A DNA stretch of 64,000 nt, taken from the NCBI GenBank assembly GCA_900618425.1, contig UZAN01039625.1, forward strand, positions 32,766 to 96,765, in the 5' to 3' direction. Origin of the DNA: Echinostoma caproni (taxonomy: Eukaryota; Platyhelminthes; Trematoda; Plagiorchiida; Echinostomatidae). Below the pieces are notes generated by a model, which ran no database searches, was not told where the DNA came from, and was given only the letters and a program-made list of their open reading frames with translations. Below, piece by piece: positions 27,020 to 39,513 of this stretch (position 1 is the stretch's first letter; each line of letters opens with the position of its first letter). Both the position numbers and the translations under genes were made by a program.

Positions 27020-27170
27020 TTTCCAATGGTCATTGTTCAACCTACACCTTCATGCATACTCCTCGACTCAGTCAGTACAACAAGGGTTCGAATAGTAGTA
27101 GACACGAATTTCGCTGACCAGCAGTGCATATCTACCGTCCCCTGTGGGATTTGAATTACGGAAACGTCTT
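27020..27170 (-). repeat. SINE family B, short degraded copy
   Basis: The minus strand matches the copies at 52397-52720 and 61210-61535. It has a B-box-like ATTCAAATCC followed by the shared block around ATATGCACT, a hammerhead remnant, and a tail resembling GCATGAAGGTGTAG. The A box and 5' half are not recognisable, so this is a truncated copy. Confidence 0.55.
27092..27126 (-). ncRNA. Hammerhead ribozyme remnant lacking stem II
   Basis: Minus strand: GCACTG, then CTGGTCAG directly joined to CGAAA, then a short stem III with a TCGT loop and GTC. Relative to the two sister copies, the stem II hairpin has been deleted between the two halves of the core, although the conserved GAAA is kept. 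It cannot fold as a hammerhead. Confidence 0.35.
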
Positions 27171-30100
27171 TTGGAGCGGTATGTTTATCAAAAACGAACG
27201 CGCATCTAGTAAGAGATGCGATTGTTTTTCATGCTTGGATTTTCTTGGGATTGTGAGGGTAGGCCAGAAATCATTATATGTAGTGGATACTCAGTGTATG
27301 CGATATGCGAATCTTAGAAGGGCCATTTGCTAAAAATTTAATCTGATGATAAACTGGATTTTAACTTTTGAATCCGAGTGGATTCGTTATAACTTCGAGT
27401 GTATACAATGTAACTGCAATTGAATCCGACTAAATGAATTCTGGTGAGAATCTTGCCAAACGCTTGATGATTTGACCATAATACGTCCCTATGAACCGAA
27501 AAGATAAGGTGCACTAGGCAGTTGTTCGACCCGGTGGATTGTATTTACTCTGCAGACGGCGAACTTCCCCAGATAAGCTGGATAACGAGTTTCATTTTTT
27601 ATCGCGATGATCAGGTAAATTACTAGTAATTGCAAATCCATCTACACGATTGGTTGATGAGACCCAATCCGATCGGAACATCAGTCTAGTGTCCCTCAGC
27701 GTTTCAGCTCAAGCCTCATTTACACGGCAAATTCAGCACATAAACAAATGAAATCTTCCATTACTCTCATACTAATAATTGATTCATTGTATACTTGTGC
27801 TATTTTCAAGCATTTTATCAAGTTCATCTATCCTATACGAGAAGTCAGGAAGTAGTCGCATTTGGTTCAAAAGAAGCGATGTTCATCGGGTGAACCTCAG
27901 CCTTGGTGCAATTTACAGGCCAGGATGCTGAAGGCCTAAACTAAATCCGAACATGCAACGAAACACGTAACGCTTGACGCCAACTTACCAGTTTTGGCGC
28001 GATTCATCTCTTTATTAGTCCGAATGAGATCACTTACCAAAGGGTTTGTTCGTTGTTGTCTAAAATTCACTCGATAAACGGTCAAGGATNCCGTGTGATT
28101 TTTGTTGGTGGTGGTGGTGATGGTGACAGGAGGGGGAGGGGCGGAGAAGCCACCGAAACCCATCTCGCGAACTCAGTCTACAATTACTTCTTTTTCTTTA
28201 TGAGAAAATCACTTATTTCAGAATGGATGGAGTTTTGAAAGTCCCAGTACAACGGTTAACGTGTTATGGTCGAAACAAGAATCAATTTATTGGGTTTTCA
28301 GCTGAATGGGTTCACTTGAAGTCACAAGGAATTTGCTTGAGGTTAAAAAATTATAGATACATATTCGCACTTCAGTCTAATATCTGNGGCGTCGCGATTA
28401 AGAAACAAACACAAACACTTCTCACCTTGTTTCGTTTTTAGATTTTATCTTATTCTCACCAAATAGAATGAAACGTTTTTTGAGAAGCATATTTATAATT
28501 TTACATGTAAACTGCTCAACAATACTGCGTTTTGATGCCTCAAAAGAAAAAAACGATGGTGAAATTTGAGAACGTCTAACCGGGAACAAATGAAGGAAGC
28601 CATGGTTTCGCACAAAGTTTATATGATTATATATCATCTTTTTTCAATTTTGAGCCACATAGATTTGTCAGTGTCACTGCTGAAGTTCCTGGTTTTTATC
28701 CTACCGTAACGTATCTTAAATTTGATCACCGACTGTGCATATCAGAATTGGCGATCGATCAACACTAACTGCTATCAAGGCAGAAACAGTTTGCTCTACA
28801 TTTCGCTTTTGAGTGAGGTTCCATCGTGTATGTGGGTGGAGCAGATAGGACGCAGGCAATTTGTGTCTGGTCGATTGATCGAGCAAGGTTTACAGGACAA
28901 GCACAAATGAACCTGGGGAATCAAAGAGCCAGGGCATTATTTCGGGGTTAGATCTGAACCCAAATACTATCCATCAACTGATCTTAAGCAGAGTCAGCTA
29001 ATGGCCGTCGGTTGACACATGTGGTTGCTTCGTAAAAGTTGATAATTCTGTGAGAAGCCATCATACCGATAGTGTGATTGTGACATAAATCATTGCCTAT
29101 GTTTTGATAGATCGGGGCCGTGAAAAAGATGTTCAACTGCCTTTTTCATTCAAGTGCAAACTTGGAAAAGGGCCACAGCAACCTCAACATTTGAAGCAAA
29201 GACATTTTCCTGCGCGTTCTAAACTGCAGGGGGCAATTCATCAACAAGAGTCAATGTCATACAAGTTAAACACGCAGGAAATACGATGTCCCACTGATTG
29301 AAAAGGATTTTGGCAATTGGGTTTCTAAGACACACGTGGCTGATTGAAAAAGCTACCCACGGAGTAGTTGAACGTGATCAACTAATTATAGGATGCATGC
29401 TATACCAAATCTAAGGTCGAATTGCTTGTATAGGTTTAGCTATTTCCTTAAGATCCCAGATGAGAACTGACGTTTGTAACATTACGTTGCGCCGTCGTTG
29501 GATTGCAAAGTGTGATTTTATATGCTTTGCTTGGTTGTGTAATAATTTGTATAGTGACAGTGATTCACCACCACGCAAAAATGGTGACCAAGAAATACTT
29601 TCATGGAATATTTTCTTCAATATTCTAACAATCCACAGCTGCATTGCTGTCACGAGATTAGGACAAACGTTGTCCATCCTAATGTGGATGCTGGCGTCAG
29701 TACAGTTCAATGACTTCACAACAGTGGCTGTGAATAGTCGTGTGACTGCGATGAAACCAGTGTTTTTTTTTGTGGCACACACTCTAGCGACGAAGCTATC
29801 CACGTCGAACATCTGAATTGATCAAGTAAACTTTGTATACAGGTCCCTATATGACTGAGCAGCTGGTACTGTATCAAGGTGGATATATATGTATATATAC
29901 GTGTGTGTATAGACAAGCGTATCGACGGACGTGTCAGAAAACCAAAACTGCAGACCCTCAATGACGTGTAAACGTCAATCAACAAGAATGACGAGATTTT
30001 GAACCAAGTCTAGTCGTAAAAATATCATATTTATGTGGCACACGATTTTGTCTTAAATCATCTTTTCATTAGCTTGAGGGAGAGGCTGGATGAGCCACCG

Positions 30101-30529
30101 CATACGACTGGTGACTTAACTGATCTATTGGAAATTGAGCGACCCTTTAAATAGCTTCTTTATGTCATTGCCTAATATTGTATAACAAGGTTTTCATCAG
30201 TCGGTCATGATTCATTATTGTTCGTAAACACCGAATTCTCCTCTAAAAGGCTTCAAACTCTCGGAAATCCAAAAAGCCGACCAAGGCGATGAATAAAAAC
30301 GCTGATTGACGGATATACGCTCTACTTCATATGACTGCGTTGTAGAGTACAAACGCACTTGCTCTTGATACTCTGAACTATTGGTGTTATTGTTGAATGT
30401 AAAATCAAATTATTTTTATTGATTGATTTAAGTGAACTTGATCAACCGCTATGGTTAGTTAGCATACAATTTGACTAATAGCTTTAACCAAAGCAGAAAG
30501 TTATCTGGCATATACTGAGTCACTCTCTC
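27171..30529. other. 3.4-kb span with no recognisable gene
   Basis: Contains overlapping frames of 118-133 codons on opposite strands at 29411-29816 with no known domain, a GGT/GGA-rich stretch near 28103-28142, and single Ns at 28090 and 28387. Confidence 0.4.
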
Positions 30530-31010
30530 ATCCAATAAAAACCGTAGGTTGTTCCGATAAGGGAGATCTGGAGTTGCCAGGAGTTACCATCAGAACTACT
30601 TCTCGTAGATAACTTTATGACAAAGCTGGAGACAGAAATACTTTGTGGAACTACCAGTTGATCTGATAAGTACTTTCCGTACGTTGATGACATCGCTTTT
30701 GCCACTGAGATAATGGGATGGCTTTAAACATGCTTGTATCGATCTAACTGTATTCCAGTTCGAGCACCACTTTGGTTATTGCGGTAATCAATGAACAAAC
30801 CAACATAGATGTCAGAACACTGCACACCCGGTGATTAAATTTGCTATTGAAATGAAATTGAGTTTTATCACAGTAATTTATAATGTTAGTCTTGTCCAAT
30901 AGTTCTATGGCTTGAATCACATCAAGGTGTATTCGATGGTGACTTGTAAAGTGCAGTTCGCAAACTTTCACATTTTACCATGCGCAGTAGATGTTGACGA
31001 CTTTTAATCC
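30530..31010 (+). mobile_element. Degraded Penelope-like RT fragment
   Basis: Plus strand, with stops and frameshifts: a block ending GVARS, shifting frame into PSELLLVDNFMTKLE (compare GVAMGSPLGPLLADIFM-KLE in PLEs), then FPYVDDIAFA with an intact YVDD at 30680-30691. About 140 bp later comes HPVIKFAIEMK, matching the HPNIKFTVE block that follows YVDD in PLEs. The order and spacing fit a PLE RT. Nothing is left of the endonuclease. The motifs are short and the frame changes often, so the call is moderate. Confidence 0.55.
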
Positions 31011-33387
31011 ATAAACCAAAGATGTTGGAAATAGGTGAAAATAAACAAGATAACGGACATCCCGAAAAGAATAACAGAAAAAACTGAACTGAAGGCAATG
31101 AGCCAAAAAGACACGTACACCGGTTGAAAATAGAAACCATTTGCTTCAATTGAGAGATTCAGTTAAGTGTTGGGAGCCACATAAAACGTCACCACACAAC
31201 AAAATAATATTAAACTTCCTTTGTTGATAACATCCGTGGTCATCTCACGATTTAAATGCAGATGTGATTTTACGAACTAGTTTTAATTTCAAGGCAGTTA
31301 TCAAGACGCTTCAGAGAACCTCATCCCCGTTATCTTCTTCACCATGCGTGTGAGCCAATAATAAGAAGGTGGCTACTAGCCTTCGAATTCAAGCAGAGGC
31401 GGTGACGGTTATCACCAAAGTCTCAAGACCTGATTACGCAATGCCAAAATTGGTCCAAGGGCATCAGAATATCTGACCGACAACCCATTGTGTGGCACAT
31501 GGGCTAAATGAAGACATACATGGGTTGGTCATTAACTAGGTGACTCCCTGATAAAGTTGAATCCTCCATCGTCTCTACCCTCCCTCCGATAGTCACCCGT
31601 CAAATTGAATACAAAGGACAGTCTTATTACTGTTTTAAAATGATCGTGATAGCTTCAAAAGTAAAATTACCGAAACAAATGAGTATTCTGAATATGGGCT
31701 CAACTACGCTAATTTGGAGATGACGTGCAGCAACAATACGCAGCAGTATGTTCCACTTGTGGGTTTTCTTTAAGAACTTTGCTACATAGATTCCCAAGGT
31801 ATTACGTTGTCGGTCCTGGATATCATTAGGTTTATCCCACCCGCTGCTTGTGATAAAGATGTCACCGGCAAGAACTGAAATTTACTGATTGATGATTATG
31901 ATAACATCGATAATATTTAGTTGTGCTCATTGTAACATGCAATTAAAAACAAACGTTTAAATGGTGGTCGACAACGAAATAATTAACAGAACCTTGAGCA
32001 CATGAAATAAGAAAACGGACTCAAGTAGTAAGCTTGAATTTTTGAAATTCGAGCATATCAGGCACGATAGTACAAGTGATGTGAAAAAGTCCTGGTTTGC
32101 TACTTTGTTTTTTTGTCCCTAAACGAGACAGCTCGAAACGAAGTTGATCCTAATCATTCGCACTTTCTGAGCATGACTGAACCGAAATTATTCACTCCTT
32201 ACTCTTGTGTAATTCTGTTGTTTATTTTCCGCAACGTAATTACAGGGTCACGCCTTTATTTGACTATAAACCATTTCTTCATGAACTCTCGAATTTTATT
32301 ATTTTTAAGCAGGTGTAGAAAACTTCAAGATATTGTTTACGATATCCTGAGAAGAACCAGTTTACTTTAATTTATTAAGGCCAGTTGTGATCCCCTTTAC
32401 GCTTGGTTAATTTTAGATTCTACGTGGTCTTTTTTCTTTTTCATTCATATTTTAGTAACCCACCAGGTGACAGATGTTAGTGCTTTAATCCCGAGTGGTG
32501 ACGAGGTGATCGTTGTGTCAGAATATGACTCACTTGTCTATTTACGGATAATTCGGGCACGGTTGTTTTTAACTTTTTCCTGATCTGTCAATCCTTATTT
32601 ATCTATAATTCTAAACAAAAGAGCATCCTGATTGCTATTTAAATGGAGCAAAACTGTTCAAAGTTTTATACGGATGATCAGAAATGATTCGAATGTCAAA
32701 TCAGTCGAATATGTTTGTGACACCGTTTCACAGGAAATCATCGGATGTCCATAAGTTTTAACCTTTTTTCCCAGATTCATTTGCCCTTGTATATCTCACT
32801 GAGGTAAAGTTAATTTTCTTTTTTGTGTCTAGACATTTATTGGTCTTTTTTATACCCTACAAAATCTGACTTGGTTTATGCATAGCCATCAACGTACTTG
32901 ACATTTGTATTGTTCCTGATTTTATTGATAAAGTCTTGCGACGCAAATGTTGTAGGAAGTCGAAGACCAACATAGGTTGGGGAAAACAAATAAAATAAAA
33001 TAAATACTTCTATTGGACTGAACTCGAAGCAGCAATATACATATATATACATTAAAAACAAACGGATTGTAGAAAATCAGAGCTATTCATTATGTCGATT
33101 TTTTCTTCAAACCAATGTGACCAGCTACGATACGGAGTAAAAACAAGAAGACCAGCAGGTGTACTGGGTGATGTGTGCTTGGATAAAAATTGCTGTGTAA
33201 CTAGCATTGCTTTCAATTTGGTTTCTCTTTTTTTCTGACAATTCCATCCAACAGTATCAACGGTGAAGGAAGCCTCTGGAATAAAGTTCCCTGCCAGATC
33301 TGCCCCAGATGGAACTCGGATATCGCATCCCGGATGGCATGTTCTACGGAATCCCTGAGTATTCATGCGATACCAGTCCCTGATTGC
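31011..33387. other. Downstream region of tetraspanin 2
   Basis: Holds the 3' UTR of tetraspanin 2 (minus strand). A candidate polyadenylation signal (AATAAA on the minus strand) lies at 32921-32926, about 460 bp past the stop. The coding frame of tetraspanin 2 stays open for 111 sense codons after its TGA (33387-33055); see findings. Nothing else was recognised. Confidence 0.4.
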
Positions 33388-36300
33388 TCAGCTATAGCGA
33401 TCTTCTAGTTCGCCGCTGCTTTCCGGCCTACTTCTCGCATTTTCAACGGATCTGATATAACGTAAATCTCTAATCACGCAGCATACGAGTGCTAGAGCCA
33501 CAACTTGTATAGCCACGGCTCCACAGATCAAGCCAAGCTGAATCACCATAATACGTTGAATGTACTTCCGTAACGGATCTTCACAACCCTGTTAGCGAGA
33601 GGGAAAACAGAAAAAACATGTTTGTTTATTTGTTCAAATGTGACCAACGCAGTTCTCTGAATTTTATCGTCACTGAAATGTCTGTCCCTTAGTGAGAAAT
33701 CTAAAATATACGAAACTCCAGGGAATTCGACGGTGAAAAAGTACAAACGTCCATGAAAAGAAGAGATATTGGTCCATGAACCAAAGGAAGTTAACCATTT
33801 TGCGACTAACTGACATCAATTCGAACATTCGACCTTTCAGTTGAAGGTCAAACAGGTATAATATGAAGCAATATCCTGATCAGCTAATTGTTCATACATT
33901 TTTTAACGTATGATCCTTTTGCTGTGAGTTACATCACCCGATAAATATATATATATAGGTATATGTGTCATAAAGTTTCTTTTCGGCTATCTGCAGTTGT
34001 CAGAATGCTGATATACTGATAAAAATTACAACAACAGCGTGTGTTTTCATCGGTCCTAGATAGATACATATCATCTGCGTTCTGTCCTTAATACAATGAC
34101 CTTTTTGATGCTTTATTTAGGCGGTGATATGTGCAAAACACTGCGATGTCTTTTACTCTATTGAAAATGACCACTTCCCAAATGGATCGTTTCACCTCCT
34201 CACTTATTGCAAAGTAGTGCGTATTATTTTTTGTCTACTGATGCTGGGAAAAAACGAACGTAAGACATTTTGCGCGTCACGCGTGTCATCGAAATGAAAC
34301 CGATGATTTATCTTAACCAAGTAGCTATCTTTCGTCGAAATCCTACCCTACAGCAGTGATAACATCACACCACTGTCAGGTCGTTTGTTCTCGCCGGTTG
34401 TTTCTAGTCTTTTGCAATTGAAAGCTAACGTCGATGTGTGAAAGACGATCTGAATCACAGTTTGATTTGTTACACTAGCAAATAAATATACTTGTACCCC
34501 CTTCCCAAGATAACCGGTTTTACGGATTCAAATAACCAGACACACTTCCATTAATCAAATGTGAGTTGAAAACAAAGTGCAATGAAAATGGTAGTCCCAA
34601 TGGAATAAGTAAAACGTTTACAAGCTATGAAAGGACCAGCATGCACGTGATGCAGCTTCTGAGGGTGTGAGTATAGGAGCACCATTTTATGGGAAATACC
34701 ATTTTGGCAAGGCTACGAGCAATTTATAGCTCGTGAATGTCTTGTACTCGGTGCGCACAAGTCCATCAGATAGCTATGCCATCCAGTTGATTATTGTTAG
34801 TTGCTCACGTTGTCATCTAAACCAAGGTCAGCACCTAAAATGGTGTACATCTCGAGTTCTTCACATCACATTTGCTTTAATCAGCTAATGTCTTTATACA
34901 CAACTTCATCCATCTCCACAGCTGACAGAACCTCCGGGTAGAACTCAGTCAAAGAAACAACAAGGAAGGTTTGCAATTTGTAACTAGGCCCACAACAATG
35001 GTGCACGCTCAGGTGTAAACTCTGCAAAGAACCACAGATATTGCGAGTCGCATATTTATTTCACTGCTGCGCCAAACAGTTTGCACGCAGTTAATAGTAA
35101 TCACTTAAGATCGACTAGTGCAGACGCCGACGCAGTGACACTTGCATCGCAAAAATAAATCAAACATCATCACAACAAATTTCGGCTTACCGTTTAAATA
35201 CCCTTGGTTTTTTCTAGTAAAACATGGTTCAACGTTCACCTTAGTTCATTATAGGTATGAGCATAAATTCGCATGAACTTTAGAATGTTTTTTCATAAAA
35301 TCACCAAAAGCATCAACAGAATGCGGTTCTGTACTGGCCGACTGAAAAACCGTACATAATGCTACACATTCTGATTGGGCATATCGTTGAACGCTGTTTG
35401 TATCAGAGCCTGAATAAATGAGATAGTGAAATTTTAACATCCCCCTTCGAATAGGCGGCTAATACCGGTGATCCGTTCTTCATCTTCTATCGCGCTTGAG
35501 ATTTCTCATCGAGGGAAGCTTTAAACGGGAGAGGTGCAACATCTGAACTCCGGGATTCAGTTATTCAAAAATTTGCTACACATTCTTCATAAAATCAATA
35601 AAATTGTTCTGATCACCTGACCAACTAAGATACGATGAATCATTGTACGAACCAGAATATTGGACGATGTGTGTAGGCAATATACTTACATCTTCGTTCA
35701 GTAACTCGCCTGTATAGCAGCTGCTTGGAATTGCCTCACTTTTGTAATCATCCGGTCCGCTGGCTCCGCAGCACTCATACTAGAAAGCGATTTGGGATCA
35801 CGAATAACTAGGACTGATGGGGAACTAACCGTGATTTGCAAACTGTCCATAATGATTGAATAATATTGGTACTCATGATAACCGTGTGTGTATTTCAAAA
35901 CGCTTTTTGAAATAGCATTGGAGATCTGATATACTAGAAACAAAAACAAAGGACATGATTAGAGACATTACCATGCAATTCACCGACCGAGAGGGAGTGA
36001 GGGTGAGGAATACATGTGGAAGACCTTTCACCCAATAATGAAGATTGCAATTCTTTGTAGCATCTCTAACAAGAAGCCGTATATTTGTCCACTGTCCTTT
36101 ATATTTTTCCTTTTATTAAAAAGGTAATGATAAGAAAGAAGTATTGACTGCATGTCAAAAGTTCTCAAATATTGCACTCCGAAGCATGCTGTGTCCTTTT
36201 GTTTCCGTGAGCAAGCAACACTGTGCCCTTAGTTCATTTTCAATCCAAATAGGCAACTGAATAACGAATGAAATAACAGAGGAACGCAAAAGAGAGACAA

Positions 36301-39059
36301 CACATGGTTCGCATCCATCAATAGTTTGGGCCGTTTGTGGTACTGCCAAAATTTCAACTGATTTTAATTCTCACAGGTTTGCATGTCAAATAATTACGGT
36401 CTAAATTATTAAAATTTCCTTTCTAATCAAGTTTCTACGAGTAGCCAAATCGCCAAACTAAACCACAGTACAACAGCGCCCGATGTGCCCTAACCACACT
36501 AAACATTTCATCATACAGATTGTTATATAATGCTGCTAATTTAAGGCATCACGCGATTTACAATGCAACGGCCTAAAATGCCGTTGATAGTATTGCACTA
36601 AACAATGAATCTCATGTTTGTTTCTTCTCGGAGTGAACAGTTGAAGCCTTATCGAAAATGAATCGGCCACCAAAAGTAACCTTACTGATGTAATCAATTT
36701 ATCAAAACATTTCTTTCAGGGGAATTCGTGTAACACATGCTGTGTTAGGTGTTTTGCCTTACCCTCAAATATGAGTTGTGTATGAAACAATGAAGACACA
36801 GAATGGCCAGAAAAATCTAAAAGTAACTCACGAATACGAATGGGAACTTAAATGTTAGAAAATACTAATAACTGCTCTTCGATATTCATTCTAAACTCTT
36901 CTCTTAGCCTCCGGACACCTGAATGACCTAATAGGACAGACTTATGATAATTAAACCCAAGGATCATTCTGATAGATACCAGCCGCAGTTAATATATTTC
37001 CAAATCTCCAGAGAGCTTTCACAACCTTGTCCTCGGAATATGTATTGGCGTTATTCATGATGTTTGAAAGGTTGCTTTCTTGTTTTACAGTTATTATTCG
37101 CTTTGCTATCTTTTCCATAAAACGAAGACTGGATTTTAATTGACTATTCCGTCTACAGGAGTAGATTTGAAAGAAAGATAAATGATTCCTGCCAAATTGG
37201 ATATTCAGCTAAAGATTAAAAGTCACAAATTTATAAGACCCAAATACATTTCTGTTTGAAGAAAATCAGTATGGTGATCGTAGCAGATGACAAAACATTT
37301 AGCGGGAATACAGGAGTTAAAAGAACAGGCAGAGCAGTGGTAAAAAATAAACTCAGATATAATGGAGCACTTACTTTAGATTGATTTACAGCTCCGGCAA
37401 TACCGAGTGTAATCAACGCACCGCACAACACCACTATCATGATTGCATACTAGAAAATCATACAAAAGAGACAGATTTTAGTGTTCTTGATTGCACTACT
37501 TATTGACGTTTATCATCATCAGGTAAAGTTCCCTCCCCAACCTGAAAACTAAAGAGGTTTTGGACATTATCACTTGTTTGTTGATCTATTATACCAATCA
37601 ACCTCAGGTGTAATTCACTCAGCGAGATTAATGTAATCCCAACAATATACTCAAATTGCCCTAAATGAGCAACTCTCAACGTACTCGAAAATTTGGTGGC
37701 GATGTTCGTCAGATACATGTTAAAGAAAAACTATAATGTGAATTTGGAAAATACTGAACATCAAGCAGTCGGTCCTCTCAGGGATCGAACTCAGCATTCC
37801 AAAAACAAAACTAAATTCTACACCATTAGCTGTGAATGATTAGCCACGTTTGAACACATCCGATGAGTCCAAGCTCTGGCAGCCAAATCTTAAATCAGCA
37901 AGTTGTGATGCTTAAGACAAATTTGTAAAGGTCGTTTGTGCTATATTCAGCACGGGCAACTTGGGATACGATCTGATCAGCCTCTGTATGATCATTTGTG
38001 TGTGCGCACTACTGGTGTTCTTTCTCTATGGTGTAGCTTTTGACCCTCAATCGGGGTAATTGATTCCAACTGCTGCTGTTGAGAACCAACCAAGTAAAAA
38101 CATCCTTAACACCCTCTCCAGTTTTGCACTTCACGTGTCTTCCTTTTTGTAATTGATGAAATTCATCATGCAAGCAAATTAACGCCTTTTATGCGGTCCG
38201 GTGTAACCCTAGATCGAAAACGGGTTCAGAATCGGAAGACACTAAAAAAGCGCTTGAGAACCATTTCTTCAGTCATGTTTTATTACGAGAAATACATCGT
38301 AGGCATTCCGCATGCTAACGTGATACTCGCCTGACACATACTATTAAATCTTTGGGAATCACCAATACCTTGCGCTTCGTTGATAACTTGCCTGGTAATG
38401 AAATCTCATTATTTTAACAAACATACACCACAAGGTGACACGGTTTGACAGGCTGGTACACCGCTTTCGTTTCAGACCATTCTGATTATGTCAAAGGTGT
38501 TTTAGAAAGTAGATCATCCACAATCACTTGTTAGCCTTTTCAGATTAACTGATAAGGCGTGAATACCCATTATTGGAACTCTAAAGGACTGTACTTGGCT
38601 CAGGCACTTAATATGCATTCCGACAATATATTATCCATTTCTGACCAATAACAAACACTACAAAGAAACGTACAACGTTGACTATCTGTATGCCACTCAT
38701 CCCATTCAAATAGAACAGATGCTTACCGTGTAAATATACCGGATTGATTTCAGCGCAACGCTGATGAACCCGAATACACTGATCATGAAAAATAAACATC
38801 CTTCGACAATCAGGGCAAGCACAAATTCATTCACCCGCAAGTCATTTTTTGTCGTGTACGTGGTCAGCTGATTCCATGTGAACGATGCACAAGCAACGAT
38901 ACCCAGAGCGAAAGCCTACAATTGTACGATGGGAAAAAAGAAATTACTGTTCAAGCGTTTCTGTGGTCTTTCCGACTGACTTACCATAATGATAAAGTTC
39001 ACAGCAAACAGAGCATACCGCGTGACGTGGTACGTTCCGGAAAATATTTGTTTGGACAT
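33388..39059 (-). CDS. Tetraspanin 2, six exons, 241 aa
   Basis: Four-pass membrane scaffold protein, paralogous to tetraspanin 1. Minus-strand exons in order: 39059-38985, 38915-38727, 37449-37375, 35925-35830, 35779-35690 and 33588-33388, all GT-AG and phase 0, coding 25, 63, 25, 32, 30 and 66 aa. The start ATG gives MSKQIFSG ahead of TM1. TM1 is about residues 15-36, TM2 about 56-79 and TM3 about 90-108. The large loop has YECCG at 146-150, PSSC at 163-166 and GC at 176-177, giving four loop cysteines. TM4 is about 188-215, then a polar C-terminal tail of about 26 residues. Introns are 69, 1277, 1449, 50 and 2101 bp. Exon 5 is about half identical to exon 5 of tetraspanin 1. The function beyond membrane-domain organisation is not inferable. 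Confidence 0.93.
37755..37860 (-). repeat. Possible tRNA-like SINE head in tetraspanin 2 intron 2
   Basis: The minus strand shows GAGTTCGATCCC, a good B box, with a weak A-box-like TAATGGTGTAGA about 40 nt upstream. There is no second copy in the window to support it. Confidence 0.25.
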
Positions 39060-39339
39060 TCCAAGATGAAGGCTGTCTTTTTGTTGCATCAGTTGCCAAG
39101 TATATTTCTGAATACTTGTAAAATGTTTGGTGAATATGAGATCAAGTATCTCAATTAAATTATACCAAGAAAAACGTGCACATGATGTTTGAAGATAAAC
39201 GCATTCATTGGAATAAAAAAACAGTTGTAATACTGAAAAATTGTTTGGAGATTATTGACTCAGATATCTCGGGTAGTGAAGTGCTTAAGTACCAACAATG
39301 ATTGATGTGCGAAACGCAATATAACAAAGAGGTCTTTTA

Positions 39340-39513
39340 ACTTCTTTTGGTCTTGATTGTATATACAATTGTACAGTCAAGATTCAGGAAGGGAACTGCG
39401 GCCATACAAAGGCTGCCTAGGGAAATACAGAAATAGAGAAGACAGGCGGCGGTGGAGCGGTTCGAACCCGGGACTTCCGGGTCACAAGTTGATGAATTGG
39501 CCACGACCGCCAA
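39340..39513 (-). repeat. SINE family A, tRNA-derived, copy 1
   Basis: On the minus strand a tRNA-like head begins TTGGCGGTCGTGGCCAA, with a perfect B box (GGGTTCGAACC) about 40 nt on. It is followed by CTCCACCGCCGCC and a body ending near CAGTTCCCTTCCTGAATC. The same order occurs on the plus strand at 52011-52180. It is transcribed by pol III if active. It sits 280-455 bp upstream of the tetraspanin 2 start codon, in the same orientation. Confidence 0.7.

Noticed and set aside
29411..29816. 133- and 118-codon frames on opposite strands
   Set aside because: Mutually overlapping, no recognisable motif, and no way to decide which, if either, is coding.
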